Source: Streptomyces sp. XD-27 (GTDB lineage: Bacteria > Actinomycetota > Actinomycetes > Streptomycetales > Streptomycetaceae). Taken from it: a DNA stretch of 64,000 nucleotides. The stretch's first letter is position 1; every line of letters starts with the position of its first letter. The notes below the pieces were generated by a model, which was not told the DNA's origin, searched no databases, and was given only the letters and a program-made list of their open reading frames with translations. The stretch lies in assembly GCF_030553055.1 (NCBI RefSeq), contig NZ_CP130713.1, positions 4,402,001-4,466,000 of the forward strand, written 5' to 3'. The position numbers were made by a program, and so were the translations under genes. Of the stretch, positions 52,766 to 63,918 are shown one piece after another.

Positions 52766-53731
52766 GTGTCCAATACGCCGGTGAGAGCACAGGGCAAGGG
52801 GGCCGGACGGGTGAGTGGGGCTCGTAATTCTGCTGTGGGCGAACATCTGCCTGGCGCCGCCAAGAAAGCCGTGAAACGGGGCAAATCCACCAAGGCGTCG
52901 GAGTCGGTCAAGGCGGCGGAGTCGGCCAAGGCCGTCGGCGCGGGCAGCGGGCCGGGCGCCAAGCCCGAATCCCGGCTCGCCCTCGTTCGCCGGGCCCGCC
53001 GGATCAACCGCGAGCTGGCCGAGGTCTACCCGTACGCCCACCCCGAGCTGGACTTCGACAACCCCTTCCAGCTCCTCGTCGCCACCGTGCTGTCCGCGCA
53101 GACCACCGATCTGCGCGTCAATCAGACGACCCCCGCGCTGTTCGCCGCCTATCCGACCCCCGAGGACCTGGCCGCCGCCGACCCGGAGGAGCTGGAGCAG
53201 CTCATCCGGCCCACCGGATTCTTCCGGGCCAAGGCCAAGTCGCTCCTCGGCCTCTCCGCCGCGCTCCGGGACCGCTTCGACGGTGAGGTTCCGGGCCGTA
53301 TAGAGGACCTGGTGACGCTGCCGGGCGTCGGCCGCAAGACGGCGAACGTGGTCCTGGGCAACGCGTTCGGCGTCCCGGGCGTCACCGTCGACACCCACTT
53401 CGGGCGGCTGGTGCGGCGCTGGAAGTGGACCGAGCAGGAGGACCCGGAGAAGGTCGAGGCGGAGGTCTGCGCGCTCTTCCCGAAGAGCGAGTGGACGATG
53501 CTCTCGCACCGGATCATCTTCCACGGCCGCCGCATCTGCCACGCCCGCAAGCCCGCCTGCGGCGCCTGCCCGATCGCACCGCTCTGCCCGGCCTACGGGG
53601 AGGGCGAGACCGATCCGGACAAGGCGAGGAAACTGCTCAAGTACGAGATGGGCGGGCAGCCGGGGCAGCGGCTGCGCCCTCCGCCGGACTACCCCGGCAA
53701 GCCGGCCGCACCGCTGGGAGCCGCCGAGTGA
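52766..53731 (+). CDS. nth: Endonuclease III
   Basis: A 321-residue DNA glycosylase/AP lyase for oxidised pyrimidines. The helix-hairpin-helix has [20 protein letters not shown] (catalytic Lys), Asp in [13 protein letters not shown], and the [4Fe-4S] cluster [17 protein letters not shown] (C-x6-C-x2-C-x5-C). The first 70 residues are a Lys/Ala/Ser-rich extension. GTG 52766 or GTG 52811 starts it; the former follows a -10-like TACGCT closely and could be leaderless. It overlaps the next gene (GTGA). Confidence 0.88.
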   Translation: MSNTPVRAQGKGAGRVSGARNSAVGEHLPGAAKKAVKRGKSTKASESVKAAESAKAVGAGSGPGAKPESRLALVRRARRINRELAEVYPYAHPELDFDNPFQLLVATVLSAQTTDLRVNQTTPALFAAYPTPEDLAAADPEELEQLIRPTGFFRAKAKSLLGLSAALRDRFDGEVPGRIEDLVTLPGVGRKTANVVLGNAFGVPGVTVDTHFGRLVRRWKWTEQEDPEKVEAEVCALFPKSEWTMLSHRIIFHGRRICHARKPACGACPIAPLCPAYGEGETDPDKARKLLKYEMGGQPGQRLRPPPDYPGKPAAPLGAAE

Positions 53732-54411
53732 CGAGCACGTTCGGCGGCGGGGTGACCGTCAGCACGCAGGGCCTGCCCGACTGGCTGCTGCCGGTCGCCC
53801 GTGCCGCGGAGACTGTCGAGCCCGGACAGCTCAGCCGCTTCCTGCCGCCGCCGCACGGTGGTCGCCAGTCGGCCGTGCTCATCCTCTTCGGAGAGCGGGA
53901 CCACGGCCCCGAACTGCTGCTGATGGAGCGGTCGGGGTCGCTGCGCTCCCACGCCGGACAGCCGTCCTTCCCCGGCGGGGCGCTAGATCCGGAGGACGGG
54001 GATCCGGAAGGCGAGGGGCCGCTGCGGGCGGCGCTGCGCGAGGCGGAGGAGGAGACCGGTCTCGACCCGTCCGGGGTGCAGATCTTCGGCGTGCTGCCCC
54101 GCCTCTACATCCCGGTGAGCCGTTTCGTCGTCACCCCGGTGCTGGGCTGGTGGTACCGGCCCAGCCCGGTCGCACCGGTCGACCCGGCCGAGACGGCGCG
54201 GGTCTTCACCGTTCCGGTGGCGGACCTGACGGATCCGGCGAACCGGGCCACCGCCCTCCACCCGAGCGGGCACCAGGGCCCCGCGTTCTGCGTCGAGGGG
54301 GCACTCGTCTGGGGCTTCACCGCCGGGGTGATCGATCGGATCCTGCACTTCGCGGGCTGGGAGCGGCCCTGGGACCGGGACAGACACGTCCCCCTCGACT
54401 GGCGCGCGTGA
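53728..54411 (+). CDS. NUDIX hydrolase, CoA pyrophosphatase-like
   Basis: A 227-residue NUDIX protein with a CoA-pyrophosphatase type site: [20 protein letters not shown] (the UPF0035 motif) then [18 protein letters not shown] (the NUDIX box). It cleaves CoA or its derivatives. GTG 53728 overlaps the nth stop by 4 nt; GTG 53752 is an alternative. Corresponds to Rv3672c. Confidence 0.88.
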   Translation: MTSTFGGGVTVSTQGLPDWLLPVARAAETVEPGQLSRFLPPPHGGRQSAVLILFGERDHGPELLLMERSGSLRSHAGQPSFPGGALDPEDGDPEGEGPLRAALREAEEETGLDPSGVQIFGVLPRLYIPVSRFVVTPVLGWWYRPSPVAPVDPAETARVFTVPVADLTDPANRATALHPSGHQGPAFCVEGALVWGFTAGVIDRILHFAGWERPWDRDRHVPLDWRA

Positions 54412-54465
54412 GAGCGTGGACCCCGTGCTGAGTTCCGCCCGGCGACCATTGCGAGGCAAGTTTCG

Positions 54466-55668
54466 GTGAACGTGCTGGACATCCTGCTGCTCCTGGCCGC
54501 CGTGTGGTTCGCCGTCGTCGGCTACCGCCAGGGCTTCGTGGTCGGCGTGCTGTCGGTGACCGGCTTCCTCGGCGGCGGCCTCGTCGCCGTCTATCTGCTG
54601 CCCGTGATCTGGGACTCGGCCAGCGAGGAGGGGTCCGCCCCGGGTACGTTCGGCGCGATCACGGCGGTCGTCCTGGTGATCGTCTGCGCCTCGGTCGGGC
54701 AGGCCGCCACCACTCACCTCGGCGGCAAACTGCGTCGGCACATCACCTGGTCCCCTGCCCGCGCCCTGGACGCGACCGGCGGCGCGCTGGTGAACGTCAT
54801 AGCGATGCTGCTGGTCGCGTGGCTGATCGGGTCCGCGCTGGCCGGGACGTCCCTGCCGACGCTCGGCCGGGAGGTCCGTAACTCCAAGGTGCTGCTCGGG
54901 GTCTCCCGGGTGGTCCCCGAGCAGGCCAACACCTGGTTCAGCGACTTCTCCTCCGTGCTCGCGCAGAACGGCTTCCCGCAGGTCTTCTCACCCTTCGCCA
55001 ACGAACCCATCAGGGCCGTCCCGGCACCGGACCCCGAGCTTGCGCGGAGCCCGGTCGCCGACGTGGCCAAGCGGAGCATCGTGAAGGTCGTCGGCACGGC
55101 CTCCGGCTGCGGCAAGGTCCTCGAAGGCACCGGCTTCGTCTTCGCCCCGAACCGGGTGATGACCAACGCCCACGTCGTCGGCGGTGTCGACGAGCCGACC
55201 GTGCAGATCGGCGGGGAGGGCAAGCTCTACGACGCGGATGTCGTGCTCTACGACTGGAAGCGCGACATCGCCGTCCTCGACGTGCCGAGGCTGCGTGCGC
55301 CCGCGCTCCGGTTCACCGAGGGCGACGCGCACAGCGGGAACGACGCCATCGTCGCGGGCTTCCCGGAGAACGGTGGATTCGATGTCCGATCGGCCCGGGT
55401 GCGCGGCCGGATCGACGCCGACGGCCCCGACATCTACCACCGCGGCACGGTCCGCCGCGATGTCTACTCGCTGTACGCGAAGGTTCGCCCGGGCAACTCC
55501 GGTGGCCCGCTGCTCACCCCTGAGGGGCGGGTGTACGGCGTGGTCTTCGCCAAGTCCCTGGACGACGCGAACACCGGGTACGCGCTCACCGTGGACGAGG
55601 TGCGCGAGGATATCGAGCAGGGCCGTACGGCCGAGAGCAGGGTCGACAGTCAGGGGTGCACGCTGTGA
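54466..55668 (+). CDS. MarP-like membrane serine protease
   Basis: A 400-residue protein. Four N-terminal membrane helices resembling CvpA (LDILLLLAAVWFAVVGYRQG, then VVLVIVCASVGQAATTHL, and VNVIAMLLVAWLIGSALAG) precede an extracytoplasmic chymotrypsin-like domain with His in VMTNAHVVGG, Asp in DWKRDIAVLDV and Ser in VRPGNSGGPLL. Two cysteines (SGCGKVL and the terminal SQGCTL) match the disulfide that regulates M. tuberculosis MarP (Rv3671c), which is needed for acid resistance. GTG 54466 follows GAGGCAAG. Confidence 0.88.
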   Translation: MNVLDILLLLAAVWFAVVGYRQGFVVGVLSVTGFLGGGLVAVYLLPVIWDSASEEGSAPGTFGAITAVVLVIVCASVGQAATTHLGGKLRRHITWSPARALDATGGALVNVIAMLLVAWLIGSALAGTSLPTLGREVRNSKVLLGVSRVVPEQANTWFSDFSSVLAQNGFPQVFSPFANEPIRAVPAPDPELARSPVADVAKRSIVKVVGTASGCGKVLEGTGFVFAPNRVMTNAHVVGGVDEPTVQIGGEGKLYDADVVLYDWKRDIAVLDVPRLRAPALRFTEGDAHSGNDAIVAGFPENGGFDVRSARVRGRIDADGPDIYHRGTVRRDVYSLYAKVRPGNSGGPLLTPEGRVYGVVFAKSLDDANTGYALTVDEVREDIEQGRTAESRVDSQGCTL

Positions 55669-55680
55669 ACCGGCTGAGAG

Positions 55681-55766
55681 TCCGCGCCGCGACCTGCTGA
55701 GGGCCCCGTGCCGTGACCGGCTGGTCCGCCGTGACCTGCTGAAACGTCCGCGCCGTGACCGGCCGG
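55681..55766. repeat. Degenerate tandem repeats after the MarP-like gene
   Basis: Four copies of about 20 bp resembling TCCGCGCCGTGACCTGCTGA lie from 55681, 12 bp after the stop. The remaining 400 bp to the hydrolase gene hold only the doubtful small gene listed next. Confidence 0.55.
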
Positions 55767-55776
55767 AAGGTTCGTG

Positions 55777-56037
55777 TCAGCGGCTGCGCGGATGGCGCAG
55801 GCGCGCCGAGACCCAGCGAGCCCGGCGGCGAATGATCCGCGGAATGCCGATCTGCGGATCATGGTCGAGTTCCTGTCGAAGCGCCGAACCGCGCCGCTCG
55901 GACATTCCTCCCGCCACCTCCCCCGGACCCCGGCCGGGAGGTGCCCCCAGGAGGTGCCCCCTCGTGGTGTTGGCGGTGGCGTTGGCGTCGGAGCCGCGGT
56001 CGCGTGGTGCGTCACGGTAGTCGTGCGTCCAGCCCAT
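55777..56037 (-). CDS. Possible small protein, 86 residues
   Basis: An open frame from ATG 56037 with a basic, amphipathic C-terminal end (PQIGIPRIIRRRARWVSARL). A second in-frame ATG, preceded by GGGGGAGG and GGGAGG, would give a 43-residue peptide. No homologue is recognised. It fills an otherwise empty 509-bp gap, so I list it at low confidence. Confidence 0.3.
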   Translation of the reverse strand: MGWTHDYRDAPRDRGSDANATANTTRGHLLGAPPGRGPGEVAGGMSERRGSALRQELDHDPQIGIPRIIRRRARWVSARLRHPRSR

Positions 56038-56177
56038 ACACCGGACTGTGCCCGGGTCCCGGCGTCCGTAATCGCGGACACGTGCGTCAGTTGGCCTATG
56101 CGCCAGGCAATTACCCACGGGTACGGCGACAGGCTGCCGATCCCGCGTCGGCCGTCGCCGACGCCCCCGGCCCGCGG

Positions 56178-57104
56178 CTAGCGATCGGGTTCGGGGTCCT
56201 TCAACCAGTTGATCAGCTCTGTCGAGAACGCGACGGGGTCCTCTTCGTGCGGGAAGTGCCCGAGCCCGTCGAAGAGCCGCCAGCGGTACGGCGCCTCCAC
56301 GTACTCCCCGGAGCCCGCGGCGCTGCGCGTCCGCATCACCGGGTCGAGTGAACCATGCACATGCAGGGTCGGCACCCGGACCGGCAGCTTCATCCGCCGG
56401 TTGAACTGGAAACCATCCGGTCGGGCGAGCGACCGCACCATCCACCGGTACGGCTCGATCGCGCAGTGTGCCGTCGAGGGGATCAGCATCGCTCGCCGGT
56501 AGGCGTCCACCGCGTCGTCGTCCGGGGGCACCGGCCCCGACCAGTCCCGGATGAGCCGCCCCACCAGCGCCGCGTCGTCCGCGACCAGTTGGCGCTCGGG
56601 GATCCACGGGCGCTGGAAGCCCCAGACGTGGCTGCTCGCCGCGGACTGCCTGACGTCCGCCACCATGGCCGAGCGCCAGCGCCGCGGGTGCGGCGACGAG
56701 GCGACGGCGAGCCGCCGGACCAGCTTGGGGCGCATCACCGCGGCGGTCCACGCCAGGTATCCGCCCAGGTCATGGCCGACCAGTGCGGCGTCAGGCTCGC
56801 CGAGCGAGCGGATCACGCCGGTGATGTCGAGCGCGAGGTTGGCGGGGTCGTAGCCGCGGGGTGTACGGTCGCTGCCGCCGACCCCGCGCAGATCCATCGC
56901 CACCGCCCGGAAACCGGCATCGGCCAGGGCCGTCAGCTGGTGCCGCCACGTCCACCAGAACTGCGGGAACCCGTGCAGCAGCAGCACCAGAGGGCCGTCG
57001 CCCGCCTCGGCGATGTGGAAGCGCGCGCCGTTCGCCGCGACATCCCGGTGGGTCCAGGGGCCGTCGAGGCGTACGACCGCGCCGGCGGTATCGGGTGCCG
57101 TCAT
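56178..57104 (-). CDS. Alpha/beta hydrolase, epoxide hydrolase-like (EphE-like)
   Basis: A 308-residue hydrolase: LLLHGFPQFWWTWRHQL (oxyanion His-Gly), AVMDLRGVGGSD-type loop, nucleophile Asp in ALVGHDLGGYLAWTAA, cap with WGFQRPWIPERQ, and His in FDGLGHFPHEEDPVAF. Asp as nucleophile points to epoxide hydrolase or haloalkane dehalogenase chemistry. ATG 57104 overlaps the upstream holin-like gene's stop (4 nt). Corresponds to Rv3670. Confidence 0.88.
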   Translation of the reverse strand: MTAPDTAGAVVRLDGPWTHRDVAANGARFHIAEAGDGPLVLLLHGFPQFWWTWRHQLTALADAGFRAVAMDLRGVGGSDRTPRGYDPANLALDITGVIRSLGEPDAALVGHDLGGYLAWTAAVMRPKLVRRLAVASSPHPRRWRSAMVADVRQSAASSHVWGFQRPWIPERQLVADDAALVGRLIRDWSGPVPPDDDAVDAYRRAMLIPSTAHCAIEPYRWMVRSLARPDGFQFNRRMKLPVRVPTLHVHGSLDPVMRTRSAAGSGEYVEAPYRWRLFDGLGHFPHEEDPVAFSTELINWLKDPEPDR

Positions 57105-57568
57105 GCAGATGAGCGTGTCACATCGGCGACCGCGACGCCGGTCTCGACGCCGGCGCGCGGATGCGGTTTGACGTTCGACAGTACAGCCGCCGTCTGCTTG
57201 GCCGATGCGATCGACTTCTGCGGGGGCTTGACCTTCTTGAACTTGGAGACGGCGGAGAGCCCGAGGGCGATCGCGAGCAGCCAGTAGATGCCGCCGACGA
57301 TGAGGAAGCACCAGACGAGCCCGAGATCGGTCCACGCGTGGAAGCCGTAAGCCAGGGCGAAGCTGAGCACCGGCAGCGAGAACAGGATCAGCACCCCGGC
57401 CACGATGATCGCTCCGCTGCCGATCGCGGCGCGCTTGACGTCCTGCCGGAGCTCGGCCTTGGCCAGCGCGATCTCGTCGTGTACCAGCGCGGACAACTCG
57501 CTGGTCGCCGAAGCCACCAGCTGGCCGAGGCTGCGGTTCCCGCCGTCTTCGGCTGCGCTCATCGCCAT
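57101..57568 (-). CDS. Phage holin superfamily III/DUF1469-like membrane protein
   Basis: A 155-residue protein with a soluble helix (RSLGQLVASATSELSALVHD, EIALAKAELRQDVKRA) and two membrane segments (GSGAIIVAGVLILFSLPVLS and LVWCFLIVGGIYWLLAIAL). This is the actinobacterial holin-III/ACT-type fold; no lysis role is implied. Coupled to the hydrolase by a 4-nt overlap. Corresponds to Rv3669. Confidence 0.85.
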   Translation of the reverse strand: MAMSAAEDGGNRSLGQLVASATSELSALVHDEIALAKAELRQDVKRAAIGSGAIIVAGVLILFSLPVLSFALAYGFHAWTDLGLVWCFLIVGGIYWLLAIALGLSAVSKFKKVKPPQKSIASAKQTAAVLSNVKPHPRAGVETGVAVADVTRSSA

Positions 57569-57604
57569 CTCCCTCTGCTTCGCGTGGACGTCAAGCCTCT
57601 CAGA

Positions 57605-58996
57605 TCATGCCGGACCGTCATCACCGGTGTCCCCGGCGGCGGCCACTTCGGCGAGGCGACGGTGTTCGGCCGCCTTCGCTTCGTGGATGAGGGCCATCCT
57701 CAGGTGGTACTCCGGGTTTCCCTGCTCGTAGATGTCGGGGATACCGTCCAGGTCCTCGTCCCGGTCCTCCTCGGCGCACAGCCTCTGGTACCTGTTGTTC
57801 CGCAGCTTGAGGAGGACGCCCGCGAGCACCGCGGCGAGCAGCGAACCGATCAGCACCGCGGCCTTCACCTCGGCGGCGAGTGCGGGGTCCTCGGGGAAGG
57901 CCAGTTCGCCGATGAGCAGCGAGACGGTGAATCCGATGCCCGCGAGCGAGGCCACGGCGAACACATCCGCCCAGGCCAGGTCCTCGTTGAGGGACGCCTT
58001 GGTGAACCGGGCCGCCAGCCAGGAGCCGCCGAAGACGCCTATGGTCTTGCCCGCCACCAGGCCGAGGACGACGCCGAGCGTCTCGGGCCGGGTGAAGACG
58101 TCCGCCACGGCGTCCCCGGAGATGGAGACCCCGGCGGCGAACAGCGCGAACAGCGGCACGGCGAGGCCGGCCGAGAGCGGTCGCACCTGGTGCTCGATGT
58201 GCTCGGCGGGGGAGCGCTCCTCGCCGTCCCGCACGGTGCAGCGCAGCATCAGACCCATGGCGACGCCGGCGACCGTGGCATGTACCCCGCTGGCGTGCAT
58301 CAGCGCCCAGATGACGACGCCGAGCGGAACGTAGATGTACCAGCCGCGTACGCCCTTGTGGTGCAGCAGCCAGAAGACGGCCAGGCCGGCCACGGACAGG
58401 CCGAGCGCGGCGAAATCGATCTCCTGGGTGAAGAAGATCGCGATGATGAGGATGGCGAACAGGTCGTCGACGACGGCGAGGGTGAGCAGGAAGGCCCGGA
58501 GCGCGGCGGGGAGCGCCGTGCCGATGACGGCGAGCACGGCGAGGGCGAACGCGATGTCCGTCGCCGTCGGGACCGCCCAGCCCTCCAGACTGCCGCCACC
58601 GGTGGTGTTGACGGCGAGGTAGACGAGCGCGGGGGCGGCCATGCCGCAGATCGCGGCGATGACCGGGAGCGCCGCCGCCTTGGGGTCACGCAGTTCGCCC
58701 GCGATCAGCTCGCGCTTGAGTTCGATGCCGGCGACGAAGAAGAAGACGGTGAGCAGTCCGTCCTTGGCCCATTCGGCGACGGACAGCCGCAGGTGAAGCG
58801 ACTCGGGGCCGAAGGAGAAGTCCTTGACGTCGTCGTAGACGTCGTGGAGCGGGGAATTGGCGAAGACCAGAGCGGCGATGGCCGCGAGAAGCAGCAGCAC
58901 GCCGCCGACCGTCTCCGTACGGAGCGCGTCGGTGACGAACCTGCGCTCCGGGAGGGACTGGCGTCCGAGGAACTTGCGGTCGTTGGGCGCGGCCAA
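57605..58996 (-). CDS. nhaA: Na+/H+ antiporter NhaA
   Basis: A 463-residue membrane antiporter with about twelve helices. Motifs include LLTVFFFVAGIELKRELIAG, WAVPTATDIAFALAVLAVIG and LLTLAVVDDLFAILIIAIFF with the paired aspartates that bind sodium, as well as GKTIGVFGGSW. A cytoplasmic tail of about 65 residues (EEDRDEDLDGIPDIYEQGN) is added. The start is TTG 58996 with a perfect AGGAGG 9 nt upstream. Confidence 0.92.
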   Translation of the reverse strand: MAAPNDRKFLGRQSLPERRFVTDALRTETVGGVLLLLAAIAALVFANSPLHDVYDDVKDFSFGPESLHLRLSVAEWAKDGLLTVFFFVAGIELKRELIAGELRDPKAAALPVIAAICGMAAPALVYLAVNTTGGGSLEGWAVPTATDIAFALAVLAVIGTALPAALRAFLLTLAVVDDLFAILIIAIFFTQEIDFAALGLSVAGLAVFWLLHHKGVRGWYIYVPLGVVIWALMHASGVHATVAGVAMGLMLRCTVRDGEERSPAEHIEHQVRPLSAGLAVPLFALFAAGVSISGDAVADVFTRPETLGVVLGLVAGKTIGVFGGSWLAARFTKASLNEDLAWADVFAVASLAGIGFTVSLLIGELAFPEDPALAAEVKAAVLIGSLLAAVLAGVLLKLRNNRYQRLCAEEDRDEDLDGIPDIYEQGNPEYHLRMALIHEAKAAEHRRLAEVAAAGDTGDDGPA

Positions 58997-59123
58997 GGCG
59001 GCGGACCTCCTGAAGTCGGACGGGCGGATACACGTGTGCTGTGTGCCGACCAGACTTCCCGGCGCGCCTCTGATTCTTGTCGCGATTTTTACGCGTCAGG
59101 CACTTACTTTAGCCGGAATGGGT

Positions 59124-59153
59124 GAAGGGCGCCCCTGTGTCAGCGGACGCCCT
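59124..59153 (-). terminator. Possible terminator after acs
   Basis: AAGGGCG and CGCCCTT form a 7-bp stem with a long loop, 50 bp after the acs stop on the minus strand. Confidence 0.4.
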
Positions 59154-59202
59154 TCCTCCGATTGCTGCTCTGACCTGGTATTTCTCCGGTCGTGTGGCCT
59201 GG

Positions 59203-61185
<1,983 letters not shown>

Positions 61186-61355
61186 GACATCTCCCTTTCC
61201 CAGGGTGCCCGTTGTGTCCCGGGTCATAGCTCATCAGCCGGTGGTGGGCCCTGACAAGAGTTCTCGGTAAAAATTGGTTTAGACCTCTTGTGGTCGCTCC
61301 TCTCCTTCGCCGACATCATCCCGCCCGCCGCCACCCATCCGGGCGTACCGCCCCC

Positions 61356-63605
61356 TCAGGGGTGTGCCGCGCCCAGCGCGTCCGGCACCTCCGGCCGCAC
61401 CGCTGTGAACGTGCCCGACGCCCGGTCCAGGACATAAGCCTGCGCCTCCCCCACGTGGAAGTACATGCCGTGCAGTGCGAGCGAACCCGCGGCCACCCGG
61501 CGGGCCACGCACGGGTGGGCCAGCAGGTGGTCGAGCTGCTGCACCACGTTGACGAGCGCCAGCCGCTCGGCGTCGTCGGCGACCGGCCGGTCGGCCAGCG
61601 CGATCTCGTCCAGTCCCTGACGTCGGCAGTGCTCCATGCGGGTGAGACTCGGCCGCCCGTGCCGCAGCCAGCGGGCGAGCGGCGTCTGCGCGCCGGGCTC
61701 GCCGGGCGAGCCGAGCAGCGCCTGCATCGCACCGCACCCGGAGTGGCCGCACACGGTGATGCTGCCCACCTCCAGCACCTCCACCGCGTACTCGATCGCC
61801 GCGGCCACCGAGTCGCAGGCGGCATCGCTGCCGGGTGGCGGCATAAGGTTCCCGACGTTCCGCACCGTGAACAGGTCACCCGGCCCGCTGGAAGTGATCA
61901 TGCTCGTGACCAGTCGCGAGTCTGCGCAGGTGAGGAAGAGCTGGGTGGGCTGCTGGCCCTCACGGGCCAGCCGCGCCAGCTCGTCCCGCACCAACGGGGC
62001 GGTGTTGCGCTGGAACGCGCTCACTCCGCCCAGCAGTTGGCTGCCCCCCGGCGGGGCGGACGCGGCGGGGCGGGTGCAGTGGTGGTTGCGCCAGGGCGTC
62101 CAGGGGCGGCACGCATGGGCGCTGGCGGGCTCCGCGATCGGACGGCCGGCGCGCCCGCTGACGGTGACCCACCCCTTGTGCGCGCGATGGGAGTTCGACC
62201 ACGACTGCAATGCGTCGTACGCGGCATGGTCCATGAAGGATCCGCCCAGCTCCACCACGACGTTCGTGCCCGGCGGCACCTGCGCCAGGGCCCTGGTCAG
62301 CCGCGGCACGGCCAGGAAGGTCAACTGACCGTCGACCCGCACCCGGTGGCCGCCCGCCTCCTCGGTCACGGTGATGCGGGTGTGCGTGAGATGGCGAAGC
62401 GCCGTGAGGACGGCGACAGCGATGCCAATGGCCACTGCCGTCAGCACTCCGAGCAGGACGACGGCGCCAAGCGTGGCCGCGTACACCGGGAACTCGCGGT
62501 GCCGCTGCACATGCTTGATATGGGCGAAGCTCACCATCTTCACCCCGACGACCATCACCAGCGCGGCAAGCGCGGCGAGCGGGATCAGCTCCAGCACCCC
62601 TGCCAGGAGTCCGGCGCACAACACCACCCAGATTCCGTGCAGAACGGTGGAACGGCGGCTTCGGGCCCCGGCCCTGACGTTCGCCGAGCCGCGGATCGCC
62701 CCGCCTGCCACGGCCAGGCCGCCCAGCAGCCCGGAGACGATGTTGGCGGCACCCTGGCCGGCGAGCTCGCGGTCCAGGCGGGCGGCCGGAGCGCGACGCA
62801 TGTCCGGCCGACCCGCCTGCAACCGGTCGATGGCGACGGCGGACAGCAGGGACTCCATGCTCGCGACGAGGGTCACCGTGAGCACGGCCGCGATCAGCCC
62901 GAGAACCGGCTCGTCCGGCAGTCCGGGGACCGCGTGCAGCCGCCAGGACGGCAGGTCCACGCGCGGTACGGACATCCCTGTGCCGGCGGCGGTGGCGGCG
63001 GCCACGGCGGCCAGAGGCGCCGGGACCGCGCGAGCCCGTCGCCCCGCGTCGCCTGGGAGCCGCGGCCAGACGGCGAGCACCCCGACGGTGACCGCGCCGA
63101 TCAGGAGCGCACTCATATGCGGGTGCTGCAACTCGCCTGGCAGCGCGGCGAGGTTGCTGACCGCCGAGCTGCCGGGTTGCTCACCCAGCAGCACGTGCAA
63201 CTGGCCGATGGCGATGACGACGCCGATGCCCGCGAGCAGCCCGTGGACGATGGCCGGGCTGATCGCCAGCGCCGCGCGCGCCACTCTCAGTGCCCCGAGC
63301 GCGAGTTGCGTCACGCCGGCCAGCACGGTGATCGCGCATGTCGTGCGCCAGCCGTACCGCTGGATCAGTTCGGCGGTCACCACGACAAGGCCGGTGGCCG
63401 CCCCGCTCACCTGCAAGGGAGCGCCGCCGAGCAGGCCGGCGACGATCCCGCCCACTGCTGCCGCCACCAGTCCGGCCTGCGCTGGGGCGCCGGTGGCCAG
63501 GGCGATGCCGAGCGACAGTGGAATGGAGATCAGAAAGAGGACGATCGAGGCGGAGAGATCCCGGCGCCAGGTGGGCCTGTCGATCCGGGTCAAGAGCTGG
63601 AACAT
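61356..63605 (-). CDS. SulP transporter fused to a beta-class carbonic anhydrase
   Basis: A 749-residue fusion. Residues 1-390 are a SulP anion transporter (DLSASIVLFLISIPLSLGIA; about twelve helices), about 400-470 a STAS-like domain (RVDGQLTFLAVPRLTRALAQ), and about 510-749 a beta-carbonic anhydrase with zinc ligands in FLTCADSRLVTSMI and ITVCGHSGCGAMQ. The design suggests bicarbonate uptake with immediate conversion to CO2, or the reverse. ATG 63605 has GGAGGAGACGGGT upstream. Ends close to the acs promoter. Confidence 0.9.
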   Translation of the reverse strand: MFQLLTRIDRPTWRRDLSASIVLFLISIPLSLGIALATGAPAQAGLVAAAVGGIVAGLLGGAPLQVSGAATGLVVVTAELIQRYGWRTTCAITVLAGVTQLALGALRVARAALAISPAIVHGLLAGIGVVIAIGQLHVLLGEQPGSSAVSNLAALPGELQHPHMSALLIGAVTVGVLAVWPRLPGDAGRRARAVPAPLAAVAAATAAGTGMSVPRVDLPSWRLHAVPGLPDEPVLGLIAAVLTVTLVASMESLLSAVAIDRLQAGRPDMRRAPAARLDRELAGQGAANIVSGLLGGLAVAGGAIRGSANVRAGARSRRSTVLHGIWVVLCAGLLAGVLELIPLAALAALVMVVGVKMVSFAHIKHVQRHREFPVYAATLGAVVLLGVLTAVAIGIAVAVLTALRHLTHTRITVTEEAGGHRVRVDGQLTFLAVPRLTRALAQVPPGTNVVVELGGSFMDHAAYDALQSWSNSHRAHKGWVTVSGRAGRPIAEPASAHACRPWTPWRNHHCTRPAASAPPGGSQLLGGVSAFQRNTAPLVRDELARLAREGQQPTQLFLTCADSRLVTSMITSSGPGDLFTVRNVGNLMPPPGSDAACDSVAAAIEYAVEVLEVGSITVCGHSGCGAMQALLGSPGEPGAQTPLARWLRHGRPSLTRMEHCRRQGLDEIALADRPVADDAERLALVNVVQQLDHLLAHPCVARRVAAGSLALHGMYFHVGEAQAYVLDRASGTFTAVRPEVPDALGAAHP

Positions 63606-63861
63606 ACCCGTCTCCTCCGGGGCTGCGCGGCCGCTGACCTGGTCACTTCGGACTGGGCTCGGCCGTGTGTCACGGTGGGTGATGGTTCGGTAACTCTCAA
63701 GCGCTGGTAAATGAAGAGTAATGCCGAGTAAAGCCGGCGGGAAGCTTTTTGATCAATCGGTCCACTTGTTCCATCGAACGAGTGAATCCTCTGAAGGTGC
63801 AGGGAGAGGGCCGGTGCGCACGCAGGAGACGGAGGGGCGGCGCGGAGGGGCGGCACATGGC

Positions 63862-63899
63862 AGGGCGCCCGGCCATGCTGATCAGCCGGCCGGGCGCCT
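63862..63899. terminator. Strong hairpin near the window end
   Basis: GGCGCCCGGCC and GGCCGGGCGCC form an 11-bp stem around a loop containing GCTGATCAGC. It probably terminates a minus-strand gene that enters from the right edge. The 63606-63861 stretch shows no gene I would support. Confidence 0.7.
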
Positions 63900-63918
63900 T
63901 TGTGGTGATCGGTTCCGG

